Source: Sipunculus nudus
Taxonomy: Eukaryota > Annelida > Sipuncula > Golfingiida > Sipunculidae
DNA length: 64,000 nt
Reading direction: 5' to 3'
Assembly (NCBI GenBank): GCA_026874595.1
Contig: CM049309.1
Location: 93,952,723-94,016,722 of the forward strand
In this document: positions 1-11,430 of the stretch, piece after piece
Layout: every line of letters begins with the position of its first letter
Position numbering within the stretch: the stretch's first letter is position 1
Position numbers and translations under genes: made by a program
The notes under the pieces: model-generated
Database searches by the model: none
The model's input: the letters and a program-made list of their open reading frames with translations, nothing else
What the model was told of the DNA's origin: nothing

Positions 1-435
1 TCTAATAAAAATATAACGAAACAAACCTATATTTATGTCCTGTTCCCATTTCAGTTTGTGGTCAATTCGATTGTAATGTGAAGTATACTGATCACAACTG
101 ATGCCATCTATTGGTAGCTTCTGGTATCTTTGCTCATACTGACTCAGTTAGTATTTCATACTCGCACAGTTTCAATTTCATGCTCTTTCTGCAACCGCAA
201 ATATTGCGAATTAAAAGCCACCGCAAATAAGATGACAACCAAAGTATGTAACACCCTGTATTTCACAATACTGCTACTCCTAATATAAGGTTGAGCACTT
301 GAAATTAGGTCATCTTCATTTATTATAGTGATATTTATAGCTCCAAGTGCACTTCTTCCACCAGATACTTGTATTCCGATGCCAATAGCTCACTGTCACT
401 GTCAGTGCTCCAGTTCAGATATATACATAGCATAC
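1..435. other. No gene seen; unique AT-rich flank
   Basis: I see no coding pattern, RNA gene or repeat family here. The stretch leads directly into the 42-bp minisatellite. Confidence 0.6.
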
Positions 436-1120
436 ACAACATGTTTTGTTATGATGTATACACAACATCATGTACAGACAGCATGTTTTGTTATGATGTT
501 TACACAGCATCATGTAAACACGACATGCTTTGTTATGATGTATACACAGCATCATGTATACACAGCAAGTTTTGTTATGATGTATACACAGCATCATGTA
601 TACACGACATGCTGTGTTATGATGTATACACAGCATCATGTATACATGACATGCTTTGTTATGATGTATACACAATATCATGTATACACGACATGCTTTG
701 TTTTGATGTATACCGGCATCATGTATACACAACATGTTTTGTTATGATGTATACACAGCATGTATACACAGCATGTTTTGTTATGATGTATACACAACAT
801 CATGTATACACAGCATGTTTTGTTATGATGTATACACAGCATCATGTATACACGACATGATTTGTTGCTTTGTTATGATGTATACACAGCATAATGTATA
901 CACAGCATGTTTTGTTATGATGCATACACAGCATCATGTATACACGACATGCTGTGTTATGATGTATACACAGCATCATGTATACATGACATACTTTTTT
1001 ATGATGTATACACAATATCATGTATACACAACATGTTTTGTTATGATGTATACACAACATCATGTATGCACAACATGTTTTGTTATGATGTACACACAAC
1101 ATCATGTATACACAACATGA
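436..1120. repeat. 42-bp minisatellite, about 16 units
   Basis: Tandem units of 42 bp contain TTTGTTATGATGTATACAC followed by an imperfect inverted partner ending CATCATGTATACAC. Each unit therefore has TGTATACA palindromes and can fold on itself. Because 42 is divisible by 3 and the unit lacks stops in several frames, open frames of 87 to 163 codons appear on both strands, including two overlapping ones on the plus strand. I read these as by-products of the repeat: different frames are open at once, and no start context, splice signal or non-repeat domain flanks them. One unit near 700-715 is shortened and another near 860 carries a small insertion, which breaks the frame. Confidence 0.95.
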
Positions 1121-2344
1121 TTTGGTTATCAGTTCTAGTGGAGTGTCAAGGAAAAAGGGCCACTTATATGTCCCTTTTTATTTTCAAAAGAAAAAGTAGA
1201 ATGATCATTGATTCAGTTTGCCTCGTAAACAAAAGTTTTCATGGTGTGCAGTACTGAAGTATCTATGTAACCTCAAGTTAGGACTGGCTGAACAGTCAGT
1301 GAGCATTGTTGGCTTAGTCATGCAGTAATTTACATGAATAATTAAACATGTTTGGATCATCTTGACAATACATAATGGCTATTTCTGAATGAGCCTCTTG
1401 TGTACCTGAATATGTAATGATCGCTCCATGGGGGCTTTGGGGTTATTGATTTTCATGGCTGCCAACAGATGTCTCTGGCAGGTCTGCTGTACTCCGGTGA
1501 TGGCCAGTATTTACAGCCAACAGCTGTGCATGCTGTATGTCAAGATGACACACACACAAAGTAGATGTGCAGAATGGATGTGAAACATGTATGTAATTGC
1601 AGTGTTTCCCAATAAGTATTCTTCATATCTTAAGTTAGGCTTTGAAGGTCTGACCTATTACTTTATTTAAGTATGAGGACATTCCATTGGCTTGTGAAAC
1701 ATTTGTAGCACCAAATATTTGCCTTTTCATATATTTGGACAGCACCTTTTAATTTGGTCCAAGCTATAATCTGTTTCATCATTTCATACCCACCTGTTTA
1801 TCAGTTTCATTTTGAAGGGAAAACTGTTTTAGGGTAGATCTACAATACACATATATTTAAAACAAAAGTATTTAAATTATGAGAAATAGTCTACATTTTA
1901 AAAACATATCAGCCTCACTTATGGTGGTCAGGGTCATTGGTCACATGCAAAAAACAGTCTCATTTGACAGCTGCTGATTGGATGATGTCATATAAACACT
2001 AGAAATAATATGACAAGATAAAACAAAGATGGCTTTTCATGCAGGCACACATCCCATCTGTCAGATCATTGGGAAGAGTCCAAGATTTAAAAAAATAAAC
2101 TGGAGAATTAATTTAAATTATTGTTTGCCATATTAAGCCATCACTTGCATATGCAGCTTTCTTTAGAAATAACTGAAAGATATAAACGTTTAAGAAAATT
2201 CTCTCTAAAAAACAGATGGTCACAGGTTGGTTGAACAGGGTATAGTAAATTGTTGTTGGTTAAATATGTTGTACTTAGACTCATAGCTCCCTGTAAATAT
2301 TACTGACAGTTGATTAGAGACACCTAGTGGTAAAAATTGGAAAT
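1121..2344. other. No gene seen; unique sequence
   Basis: AT-rich sequence with no recognisable exon, RNA gene or clear repeat family copy. Only short open frames without coding character are present. Confidence 0.55.
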
Positions 2345-4654
2345 GCTCAGTGCTTGGCTGACTGTAAGTCAACTGAGGTATAGGAATGGCGCTTTGCCCT
2401 TCGTCCATCCGGCTGGCCGTTAGCAGGGCACAAAGCTTAACTGCTGGTCCTAGAAACTTCTAAGTGAAATCCAGGGAGGTCACTAAAAATCTCCTTGGAA
2501 ACCTGAAATTAGGTCACTGCAATCTATATCCTCCAAGCTATGGGGCTTGAAAGTACCCCTTAGAATAATAAAAAATTTGATACAAAACCTCCAATATCTT
2601 GATAATTAATGCAAAGATTGTTTGGAATCTTGCATTGAATATTGACCATGACTAGTTTTGTCAGTTCCCGAGAAGTGGTGGTGCCATCTGTATTTTTTAT
2701 CGACCCTGTGAGCTTATGCAATGGTGTGGCATTGTCCAGCGTCCGGTGTCTGTACGTTTACCCATACTTTCTTGAAAACGGCAGGTGTTAGCATCATGAA
2801 ATTTTAGGCAAAAAATTAGTCATCTAAAAAACTCTATCGGATTTTGCTTATTTTTTGGCTAACTGCATTTTCTTAGAATTTATAGGGAAAAAGCTAAAAA
2901 AGCTTTAAAAATCTTCTTCTCTGAAACTGCTCAGCCAAATTGTCCAGTATTTCACAAAAATGATTCCTGGAACAATCTTTCTCAAGTTTGTTCGTATGGT
3001 TTAAGTTGGTCACATGAGTTATATATGAAATTCAGGCACCACCTGAATTGACCTATTTTTGTACGGGGGTCATTGGTCATCTGTACATTAATCCATAATT
3101 TCTCAGGAAAAGCAGGAGCTACCATCCCTAGATTTTATGCAATAATCTGTCACATGTCAAATGTTGTAGGATTCAGCTTATTGTTTTGCTATCTGTATTT
3201 ACTTAGATTTTATAGGGAAAATGCTGAAAAACCTTTAAAAGTCTTCTTCTTGTAAACAGTCCAGCCAAATTGTTCAATATTTTACAGAAATGGTCCCAGA
3301 GGCAAGCCCTCTCAAGTTTGTTCAAATGGTTTGCATTTGATGAATTTTAGTGGAGTTACACAAATTTGAACTTGTCATTTGGCCAAGTAAGCATACTGAC
3401 ATAGTACTCTCAGAAATGACAGAAGCTAGCATTACCAGGTATTGTGCAAATGTTGGTCACATGACTCATATTTGAAGTTGTAGATTTAGTGGTGCCACCT
3501 ACATTGACCTGTTTTTTATGGGCAAAAACCTCAAAATTTAAGCCTCTTTCAGCTTAAAATGTTTACAATGAAATTGTCAAGTTGAATCATTCAATTTTTC
3601 AAAAGAATTATCCAAGGACATCGTCCTTTCAATCATATCAGAATAGATTGAGTTTATTGATTTTTGGTTGAGTTGTGAAAAGCTTAAGTTGGTCTTATGG
3701 CCATTATTATGTCTTTTTCAAACTGAGGACTGCAATAGTGTTCTTCTACAAAATTTTAATTATATCTTCTGTAACATTGCACAAAAATTATTTCTTAGGT
3801 GGCCTTTGTTCAAGTTAACTAGATTGATTTTTGGCAGAACTATTGGACCTTTAACAATTAAAGTACTGCATCTTTTATTATTCTAGATATTTTGATAAAA
3901 AGTTTATGAATATGTCGGCTTGAAAAAAAAGAAATTTTGACCAAAGTCTTTCAGTATGTGTAAACAGATATACCAACAGGCCAAGATTGAATCTGTATCT
4001 TTAAATAGGTTGAGAAACTGCCAACTGTTTCAGATTTGGGAACAGATCAAGAGTTCATTCAGTGCAGCCAAATATAGGTCAAGAGTTCAATCAGTGCAGC
4101 CAAGCACATGGCATGTGATCACCTCATGGGTGTCATGTTAACACCTCATGGGCACCATGTGATCACCTCATGGGTAGCATGGGCCCCTGCATGAGCTTAT
4201 GCAATGGTGTTGCTACTATTTTAGGAGGGGTTTGATATATCAGTCTGAAATTGGGCGTATGTATATATCTCTGATAGCTTTGTTGTATACAAGACTGGTG
4301 GTGCCAGCTACAATCTTTTTAGTGTTGTGTGCACCTATGCCAGAATTTCAGCAGTGATGTTTGTGTAATTGTTTCTTATCAAAATGTTTAGTACTTGCAT
4401 AGTTCATATACATGAAAAGCAATGGTGCAGCATTGAAACATTATACCTGGTGAATTTCCCAATGCACAGGTTCGCATTAGGCCTGTTTTTAAAGTTTACG
4501 CATTTTTTCTCTATTTTTGAGATATATTAATACAGACACAATCTCAGCCTGTTGGTTATTCAGTTGAATGGTTATATACTACCATTTAGATGATAAAATT
4601 TCCTTTTGCAAATCTCTTCCCAGTCAGCTCAGCGTCATGACCCATGGGTCACTT
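2345..4654 (+). mobile_element. H2b-type element interrupted by an H1 element
   Basis: The 5' part (about 2345-2698) carries TGACTGTAAGTCAACTGAGG, then a CGTCCATCC stretch and a segment (2410-2560) that aligns by eye with the interior of another H2b at 15,070-15,210; both share GTTAGCAGGGCACAAA. The 3' end at 4,622-4,654 has CAGCTCAGCGTCATGACCCA, then TGGGTCACTTGTT. This is the H2b version of the hairpin end (GTCATGACCC/GGGTCACTTG), also found at 17,354-17,388. An H1 copy occupies 2,699-4,490. That the two H2b pieces were one insertion is inferred from order and subfamily match. The exact 5' base is uncertain because this copy is divergent. Confidence 0.55.
2699..4490 (+). mobile_element. H1 dispersed element, about 1.8 kb, non-autonomous
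   Basis: Starts in a T tract with CGACCCTGTGAGCTTATG and ends with CACAGGTTCGCATTAGGCCT, truncated in its last hairpin arm. CGAACCTGTG at the start of the family is the inverse of CACAGGTTCG near the end, but the end copy sits about 20 bp inside the terminus, so the inverted ends are asymmetric. The interior repeats the phrase CTTCTTCTCTGAAACTG and segments with CAGCCAAATTGT. It carries no open frame with transposase or replication-helicase character. Positions 4,309-4,335 are the undisturbed version of a T tract that holds an H2b insertion in the copy at 14,974. Confidence 0.75.
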
Positions 4655-4947
4655 GTTAATAAAATAGCAGCTAGATTTCATTGTTCATTGTTGTTTATGA
4701 GCTTTGGTCTCCATTCTTCAGCTGATGTTCTTAAATCCAGGTTTACATCAAAAGAAAGCTACACAGAAGAAAACTATATTAAAACAATTCATCCCTAGGA
4801 ATGGACTCTGTAGCTGTAGTGAATATTGTTTCAATGAATGCCATATTTTTAGTAAGACAAAAAAAATTGTTTTAAAGTGGTTACAGCTTTAAGCAAGTAG
4901 TGGATGTTGTTTCAACAAGTGCTGTATTTAGGAGAAAGTCATTTTTT
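4655..4947. other. No gene seen; spacer between repeats
   Basis: Short unique-looking sequence between two hairpin-ended repeats. It includes two loosely similar pieces around TTGTTTCAA at about 4,828 and 4,910. Nothing else supported. Confidence 0.5.
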
Positions 4948-7900
4948 AGCTCAGCTGACTATAAGTCATCTGAGCTATAGTCGTGGTCCATTGTCCGTCG
5001 TCCGTCCGTCTGTCTGTCTGTCCATCCGTCCGTCTGGATGTCCGTCCGTAAGACTGTTTCGAAACCGTTGGACCTATGAATCTAAAATTTGGCATACAGT
5101 TAGATGTCCCCAAAATCTCCTACAATGCCGAAAATTGGGTCAATAGGACTTTTTTCCTTCGAGATATTAAGGAAAACCTCAATTTTTTATTAGAAATCTA
5201 TTTTTACACTTCAGGACTGCCTAATATCAAAACCACTCATCTGGTTTTCTTCATATTAATCATAAATATTCCTCTATATAGTTCCTATGTACATGCCAGA
5301 AATTAAGTCAGTATTATTTAATTTAAAAAAGTTATGGGCCCAAACATAATGGACTTTGTAAAAAAATCAGGAAAGATATTTGGTCACTTAAGACCAAAAG
5401 TGTTAAAGGTAGGGACTTTTTTTCCAGTAATACAACTTTATTTAATCAAAATTAAATTGTATACCAAAAATTAGATCAAAATCTGTTAAATTTTTTTAAA
5501 TATTGGCAAAAATATAAAATTGGTACCTTAAATTTTGCCCAACTTTGGCCATGGCACGTTTTTTTCCTGTAAGTACTGTGGATTTAATTTTCACACCATG
5601 TATACATAAGGATTTAATCTGTTAAAATCTGAAATTTGAAAATAAAAGCTGCAAAATTAGGCTAGTTATTGAATTTTTTTGGAGGCTCTTGTTGTATTCC
5701 CTTACATTGTCAAGCAGTCCACTTTGATGACTGTAGGTCATTCAGTGCACATCTCTATGCTCCCCAGGCTGTTGGCATAATTTTAGATGTCCCCAAAATC
5801 TCCTACCATACCGAAAATTGGGTCATTAGGACTTTGTTCCTTCGAGATATTAAGGAAAAAAAACTCTGTTTTCCATAAAAAAAAGCCATTGTTACACTTC
5901 AAGGCTGCCTAATATCAAAACCACTGATCTGTTTTTGATCTTATTTAGTATTCACATTCTTTTATACATTTTCTATGAACATACCAAAAATTAGGTCAGT
6001 ATTGGGTATTGTTTTGAAGTTATGAGCTAAAACATAATGCAATTTTTTAAAAAATCAGGAAATATATTTACTCACCTAACGTGAGAATTGCTGAACCTAG
6101 AGACTTTTTTTTCAGGAATTTAACTTTATTTAATCAAGATTTAATTGTTTATCCAAAATTAGATCTGAATTTTGCAAATTTTTCAAGTTATTAGCATAAA
6201 TAAAAAATCAATACCTTAAATTTTGTCCAACTTTGGCACTGTTGATTTAATTTTCCCAGCTTATATGCATAAGGATTAAATCTTTTAAAATCTGAACTTT
6301 CAAAAGAAATTGATTGGAATAAATAGCTTTTATTCATGTTTTCATACACCATGTCAAGTGTTGTTTACAACTAGCCCACCTGGTAGTACAGCCTTCACTT
6401 GCATTATGTAACCCACCCCAGGCAGCTTACCTTGGCCCAGCTTGGCCACTACTAGCAGGCTTCCCCTCTGCCCTGCATTCATCCCCCCAGCTGGTGCATA
6501 AACTAGATGAATGTTATAATTTTTCTGTATTTTATTTTATTCTTGGACATGCTACATTTTAGATTTTGTATTGAACCACCAGGGTTACAATGATTAAAGT
6601 GTACATTTAATTGTGTCCATAAAGGGTTGTATTGCTGTGAAAGTGTGGATGTTCATGAGATAAGTAATTCCTTACTTCAGAAGAGTAAAAACTTCACCAG
6701 GTGTGAAATTGACTATTAATTCCAGTAATTAATTAAAACTGGGATAGTAATAAGCACAATGATATTGTTTGTCCCTCATTCAACCAACTGTGTGTATACT
6801 TTATTTGAAAAGATGTTTTATTTTATCAAATTTACTTTTATTTTATTTTAATGAATAAAATTAAGCATGTCCTGAAAACTCCAATGTGCAAAACTTTTTA
6901 ATAGTGATTAAAGGAATATTCTTGTAGATGCCATGTTGTGGCATTATTTTCTTTTAGAATCAGTTTAAACATTTATGATTTAAAAATAATAAAATATATG
7001 TGTATGCATAATATGACCCAATGTTTTTTACTCTGTATATATAATGATTGCAACTTTTGCAACAAATTTAATATTTTAACTTATATTTTCAGGTTTTTTA
7101 ATTAAAAATTTATAAACCTGTAAATAAAAAAATGATTCAGATAAAAACTTCTTAATGGAAAAAGTGGATCTGCTTAAAAAAATAGGATTATATATAAACT
7201 TAAATGCATTATTCTCTTGAAAGTGAAATAAAGGTATTAGTCCATTCTGTCCACTTGCCTGTCCATCTGTAAATTTTCGTATGCAACACAGTATCTCAAA
7301 ACTTTTACTGTTTTTCTTCATGACAGTCTTGTCAGAGTATTAGTTTGCAATCATATATTTAGAACTTTACTATAACCAAGTAGGAGGGCCCCTTTCCTCT
7401 TAGCTTTTCATATTCTTATATAAATGAAAAACATAACAATAGAATATTTCTACATCCACCTTCGTGCTGCCCTCACTTTTCCCTTCTCCGAACCCCATCC
7501 CAAAGTTAGCCATAGTAAGCAAGAACAAGATGAATCAGATATATTCATACTTTAATATTTTGTATAACTATTCGTCCATAGGTACCTATGTACATGCCAG
7601 AAATTATGTCAATATTGTGTAATATGTAGACATAGTGGGCATCACAATTATGTACCTTGTCAAGACTAAAGAGATATTGTGTCATACAGTCACATATTCA
7701 TAAATCACTTTCTTCAGCATAGTTAATCATAACATCATATCTGTCAAATTGAACACTTGCAGACTACCATACACTTTAGATCCTTCAACAAATAGCCTTA
7801 TCATCATTCTACTACTGCTTATTACTGCTGTCATTGCATTCATATTTGCTCAAATATATCACAATTTTCAACCCCTCCTAAATAAATAAAAAATAAACCA

Positions 7901-8098
7901 CTTTATTTGACTCTATAAATCCATCAGTCAGGTAATTTCATTTATCATTTACTCACATATTACATTACATTCCTTTATAATAGCCCAACATGTACATGAT
8001 ATTCATAAGCTTTATCGACTCGATATAGTATCACAGTGGAGAAACATTTATAGTCCAATCACGATCAGCTGAGCGCCGTGACCCATGGGTCCCTTGTT
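4948..8098 (+). mobile_element. H2a full-length element, about 3.15 kb
   Basis: Begins after a T tract with AGCTCAGCTGACTATAAGTC, a hairpin since CTGAGCTATAG follows, then a CCGT/CTGT-rich run at 4,993-5,050. It ends with CAGCTGAGCGCCGTGACCCA, then TGGGTCCCTTGTT; GACCCATGGGTC is a perfect 12-bp palindrome. It is colinear over its length with the copy at 34,659-37,865. CAGCTGAG at the 3' end is the inverse of CTCAGCTG at the 5' end, but again set back from the terminus by a hairpin. Interior landmarks: GGAGGCTCTTGTTGTATTCC near 5,680, CCCACCCCAGGCAGCTT near 6,413 and TTGCCTGTCCATCTGT near 7,255. No protein domain is recognisable, so it is non-autonomous. Confidence 0.8.
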
Positions 8099-8665
8099 CC
8101 TCATATTTACGATAAATATTCCTATATATACTTCCTATGTACATGCCAGAAATTAAGTCTGTTAAGTATAAATTCTTTAAGTTATGTGCCCAAACATAAT
8201 GGACTTTGTAAAAAATCAGGAAAAATAATAACTCACTTAACATGAACAATTTTGAAACTAGAGTCTATTTTCTCAAGTATATAACTATGTTTAATTAAGA
8301 TTCAATTGTTTACCAAAAATTAGATCTGAATTTTGTAAATTTTTTTTAAGTTATTAGCATAAAAAAAAATCAGTACCTTAAATTTTGCCCAACTTTGACC
8401 ATGGCATGTTTTTTTCTTGTAAGCACCATTGATTTAATTTTCACAGCATGTAAACATAAATATTTAGTTTGTCTAAATCTGAAATTTGAAAATAAAAGCT
8501 TGAAAATTAAGCTAGTTTTTGATTTTTTTTTCTGTAGTCACTTGCTTTGATTACAGATGCAGGGTCCCACTCCAGGTCACTGGAAGTCAGCTATGCCAGG
8601 GTTTCTGATTTGTTACAGTCACTGGGGAGATCCCCTGCTGTGACAGGTGTACAGTTATTCTCATA

Positions 8666-8700
<35 letters not shown>

Positions 8701-9702
8701 CAAACACAACCCACCAAGTGTTATGCAGTAATTGTTATTGTTTTCACTGTATCTCCTTAATTGTAATGCTGTTTCCACTCCGATATGCAAAAACTTTCCT
8801 TGAAAAAATAATTCAAGGTGTAATCCAGAAGATGCAATGTTGTGTAATGTGGCATTTTTAAAGAAATAAATTTTCTTTTAAATGATTTTAACAAATATAA
8901 ATGAACCCGTCAGTATGCTTAAATTATTATAAAATATGAAGCACATTATGGATAAATAAAGACACAATTAAAAATTATGAAATCTAAATCAAGTATTATT
9001 TTTAGATATTTATTGTTTTGCAGATTTAAAAGATATATTTTTGTGGTAAAAAATAAATAAACATTTGTATGCATGATGTGGTGTTATCTGACAAGATTGA
9101 GATTTATGATGATGCAATTGAGAATTTTGAATCAACTTTTATATTCAGATATAAATGTTAAATTGGAAATGTATAGAAATATAAACTTAAATTAGAAAAT
9201 AATTGATGTGATAAAAAAATCAGGATTTAATACAAACATTTGTTCATTATTTTCCTGCCTCAGCAGAATTTGAGATCAGGCTTTGTTTGCCCTGTTTTAT
9301 GTTGTTAATTAGCTATATTTCAACTCTATACATTTCATAAAATATACATATATATTTAATAATATATATTTTACAAAAAAATAGATGCAATTGAACAAAT
9401 GTGTAAACTACTGAAATGTCAACAGTTAATCGAAAAACCAACTAATGATCATGGTAATAGTACAGATCATTTGTTCACAAACTGCTCACATGCTTTAATT
9501 TCAACATTAGGAAACACATGGTCAGGTCACAAAATATTTTTTGCAACAATTTCTTGCTCATCAATACAAACCAATCATATAAACCAACCATGGCCTTTAT
9601 TACCTCTTCCTCTTACACTTTATCTCCATTAGATATTATTTTAGATTTTTACCTTTAAGGTTAACGTCAGCTGAGCACAGTGACCCATAGGTCCCTTGTT
9701 TT
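8099..9702 (+). mobile_element. 5'-truncated H2a segment with its own 3' end
   Basis: From 8,099 the sequence matches the H2a interior (compare 5,245-5,665) without any H2a 5' end. It diverges after about 8,525 and closes with a second H2a terminus, GTCAGCTGAGCACAGTGACC plus CATAGGTCCCTTGTT, at 9,667-9,702. It includes a 33-base C run. It is the second of several H2-type 3' ends in series (8,098; 9,702; 11,155; 17,888) with only one 5' end at 4,948. Confidence 0.65.
8667..8699. repeat. Poly-C tract, 33 bases
   Basis: Uninterrupted run of 33 cytosines inside the truncated H2a copy. The true length may vary because homopolymers this long are prone to sequencing error. Confidence 0.9.
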
Positions 9703-11155
9703 AAATATTGGCAAAAATATAAAATTGGTACCTTAAATTTTGCCCAACTTGGCCACGGCACATTTTTTTCCTGTAAGTACTGTGGATTTAATTTTCACAG
9801 CATGTACACATAAGGATTTAATCTGTTAAAATCTGAAATTTGAAAATAAAAGCTGCAAAATTAGGCTAGTTATTGAATTTTTTTGGAGGCTCTTGTTGTA
9901 TTCCCTTACATTGTCAAGCAGTCCACTTTAATGACTGTAGGTCATTCAGTGCACATCTCTATGCTCCCCAGGCTGTTGGCATAATGTTAGATGTCCCCAA
10001 AATCTCCTACCATACCGAATATTGGGTCATTAGGACTTTGTTCCTTCGAGATATTAAGGAAAAACCTCCGTTTTCCATAAAAAAAGCCTTTGTTACACTT
10101 CAAGGCTGCCTAATATCAAAACCACTGATCTGTTTTTGATCATATTTAGTATTCATTTTTTCATACATTTTCTATGAACATACCAAAAATTAGGTCAGTA
10201 TTTGGTATTATTTTGAAGTTATGGGCCAAAATATAATGCAATTTTTAAAAAATCAGGAAATATATTTACTCACCTAACATGAGAATTGCTGAACCTAGAG
10301 ACTTTTTTTTTCAGGAATATAACTTTATTTAATCAAGATTCAATTGTTTACCCAAAATTAGATCTGAATTTTGCAAATTTTTCAAGTTATTAGCATAAAT
10401 AAAAAATCAATACCTTAAATTTTGTCCCAACTTTGGCAATGGCACGTTTTTTCCCTGTAAGCACTGTTGATTTAATTTTCACAGCATATATTCATAAGGA
10501 TTTAAACTTTTAAAATCTGAAATTTCAAAGAAATTGATTGGAAAGAATAGCTTTTATTCATGTTTTCATACACCATGCCAAGTGTTGTTTACATCTAGCC
10601 CACCTAGTTGTACAGCTGTCACTTGCATTATGTAACCCACCCCAGGCAGCTTGCCTTGGCTCAGCTTGGCCACTACCAGCAGGCTTCCCTGTTTTATTTT
10701 ATCAAATTTACTGAATCTTTTATTTTATTTTGGTGAATAAAATTGAGCATGTACTGAAAACACCAATGTGCAAAACGTTTTAATAGGGATTCAAGGAATA
10801 ATTTTGTAGATGCTATGTTGTTATATATAAACTTAAATGCATTATTCCCTTGAAAGTGAAATGAAGGTATTAGTCCATTCTGTCCACTTGCCTGTCCATC
10901 TGCAAATTTTTCATATGCATCACAGTATCTCAAAACTTTTACTGTTTTTCTTCATGACAGTTTTGTCAGAGTATTAGTTTGCAATCATATATTGCTATAT
11001 TATATATTACTATAACCAAGTAGGAGGGCCCTTTCCTCTTAGCTTCTCATATGCTTATATAAATAAAAAACATTACAATAGAATATTTTTCATATTTTGC
11101 ATTTGCGAAATTTTCAAACTTAAGCTGGTTGTCGTGACCCATGGGTCCTTTGTTT
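9703..11155 (+). mobile_element. Third H2a-derived segment with 3' end
   Basis: 9,703-10,680 repeats the H2a interior seen at 5,497-6,460, and 10,690-11,100 repeats 6,813-7,430 with a deletion. It ends at 11,133-11,155 with GTCGTGACCCATGGGTCCTT. The 5' end is missing. Short open frames with near-identical peptides at 5,669 and 9,873 reflect this duplication, not gene copies. Confidence 0.65.
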
Positions 11156-11430
11156 ATATTCTGGATTCTCAACATCATTGTTTGGCTAAAACTGAATACA
11201 TACCAGACATGGTGCGAATACTTGGCAAATGTATATGAATATGAATATGTACTCCATTATAAAATTTCTTGCATAAGAATGGGAATTAAGGTAAAAATGA
11301 AAGTATTTGAATACCAGTGCAAATACTTTCAAAATGTATTCATGAATGCATTCATGAATATATTCTATAATATTATTTTAATAATCATTTCAGTTATATT
11401 TTATTAAAAAAATCATGATTCTCTTATTAT
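11156..11430. repeat. Inverted-repeat-rich spacer, possible MITE fragment
   Basis: Contains a perfect 12-bp stem TGAAAGTATTTG (11,298-11,309) pairing with CAAATACTTTCA (11,320-11,331) across a 10-base loop. Six bases further on is a perfect 24-bp palindrome at 11,337-11,360 with half site TATTCATGAATG. The style resembles internal parts of hAT-type MITEs, but I cannot find terminal repeats or a target duplication. Confidence 0.6.

Noticed and set aside
328-1257. Cysteine/histidine-rich peptides in the 42-bp array
   Set aside because: Overlapping frames on both strands are open at once, which is a property of the repeat.
5669-10139. Duplicate genes with the same 30-residue start
   Set aside because: They are the same interior piece of H2a in two copies.
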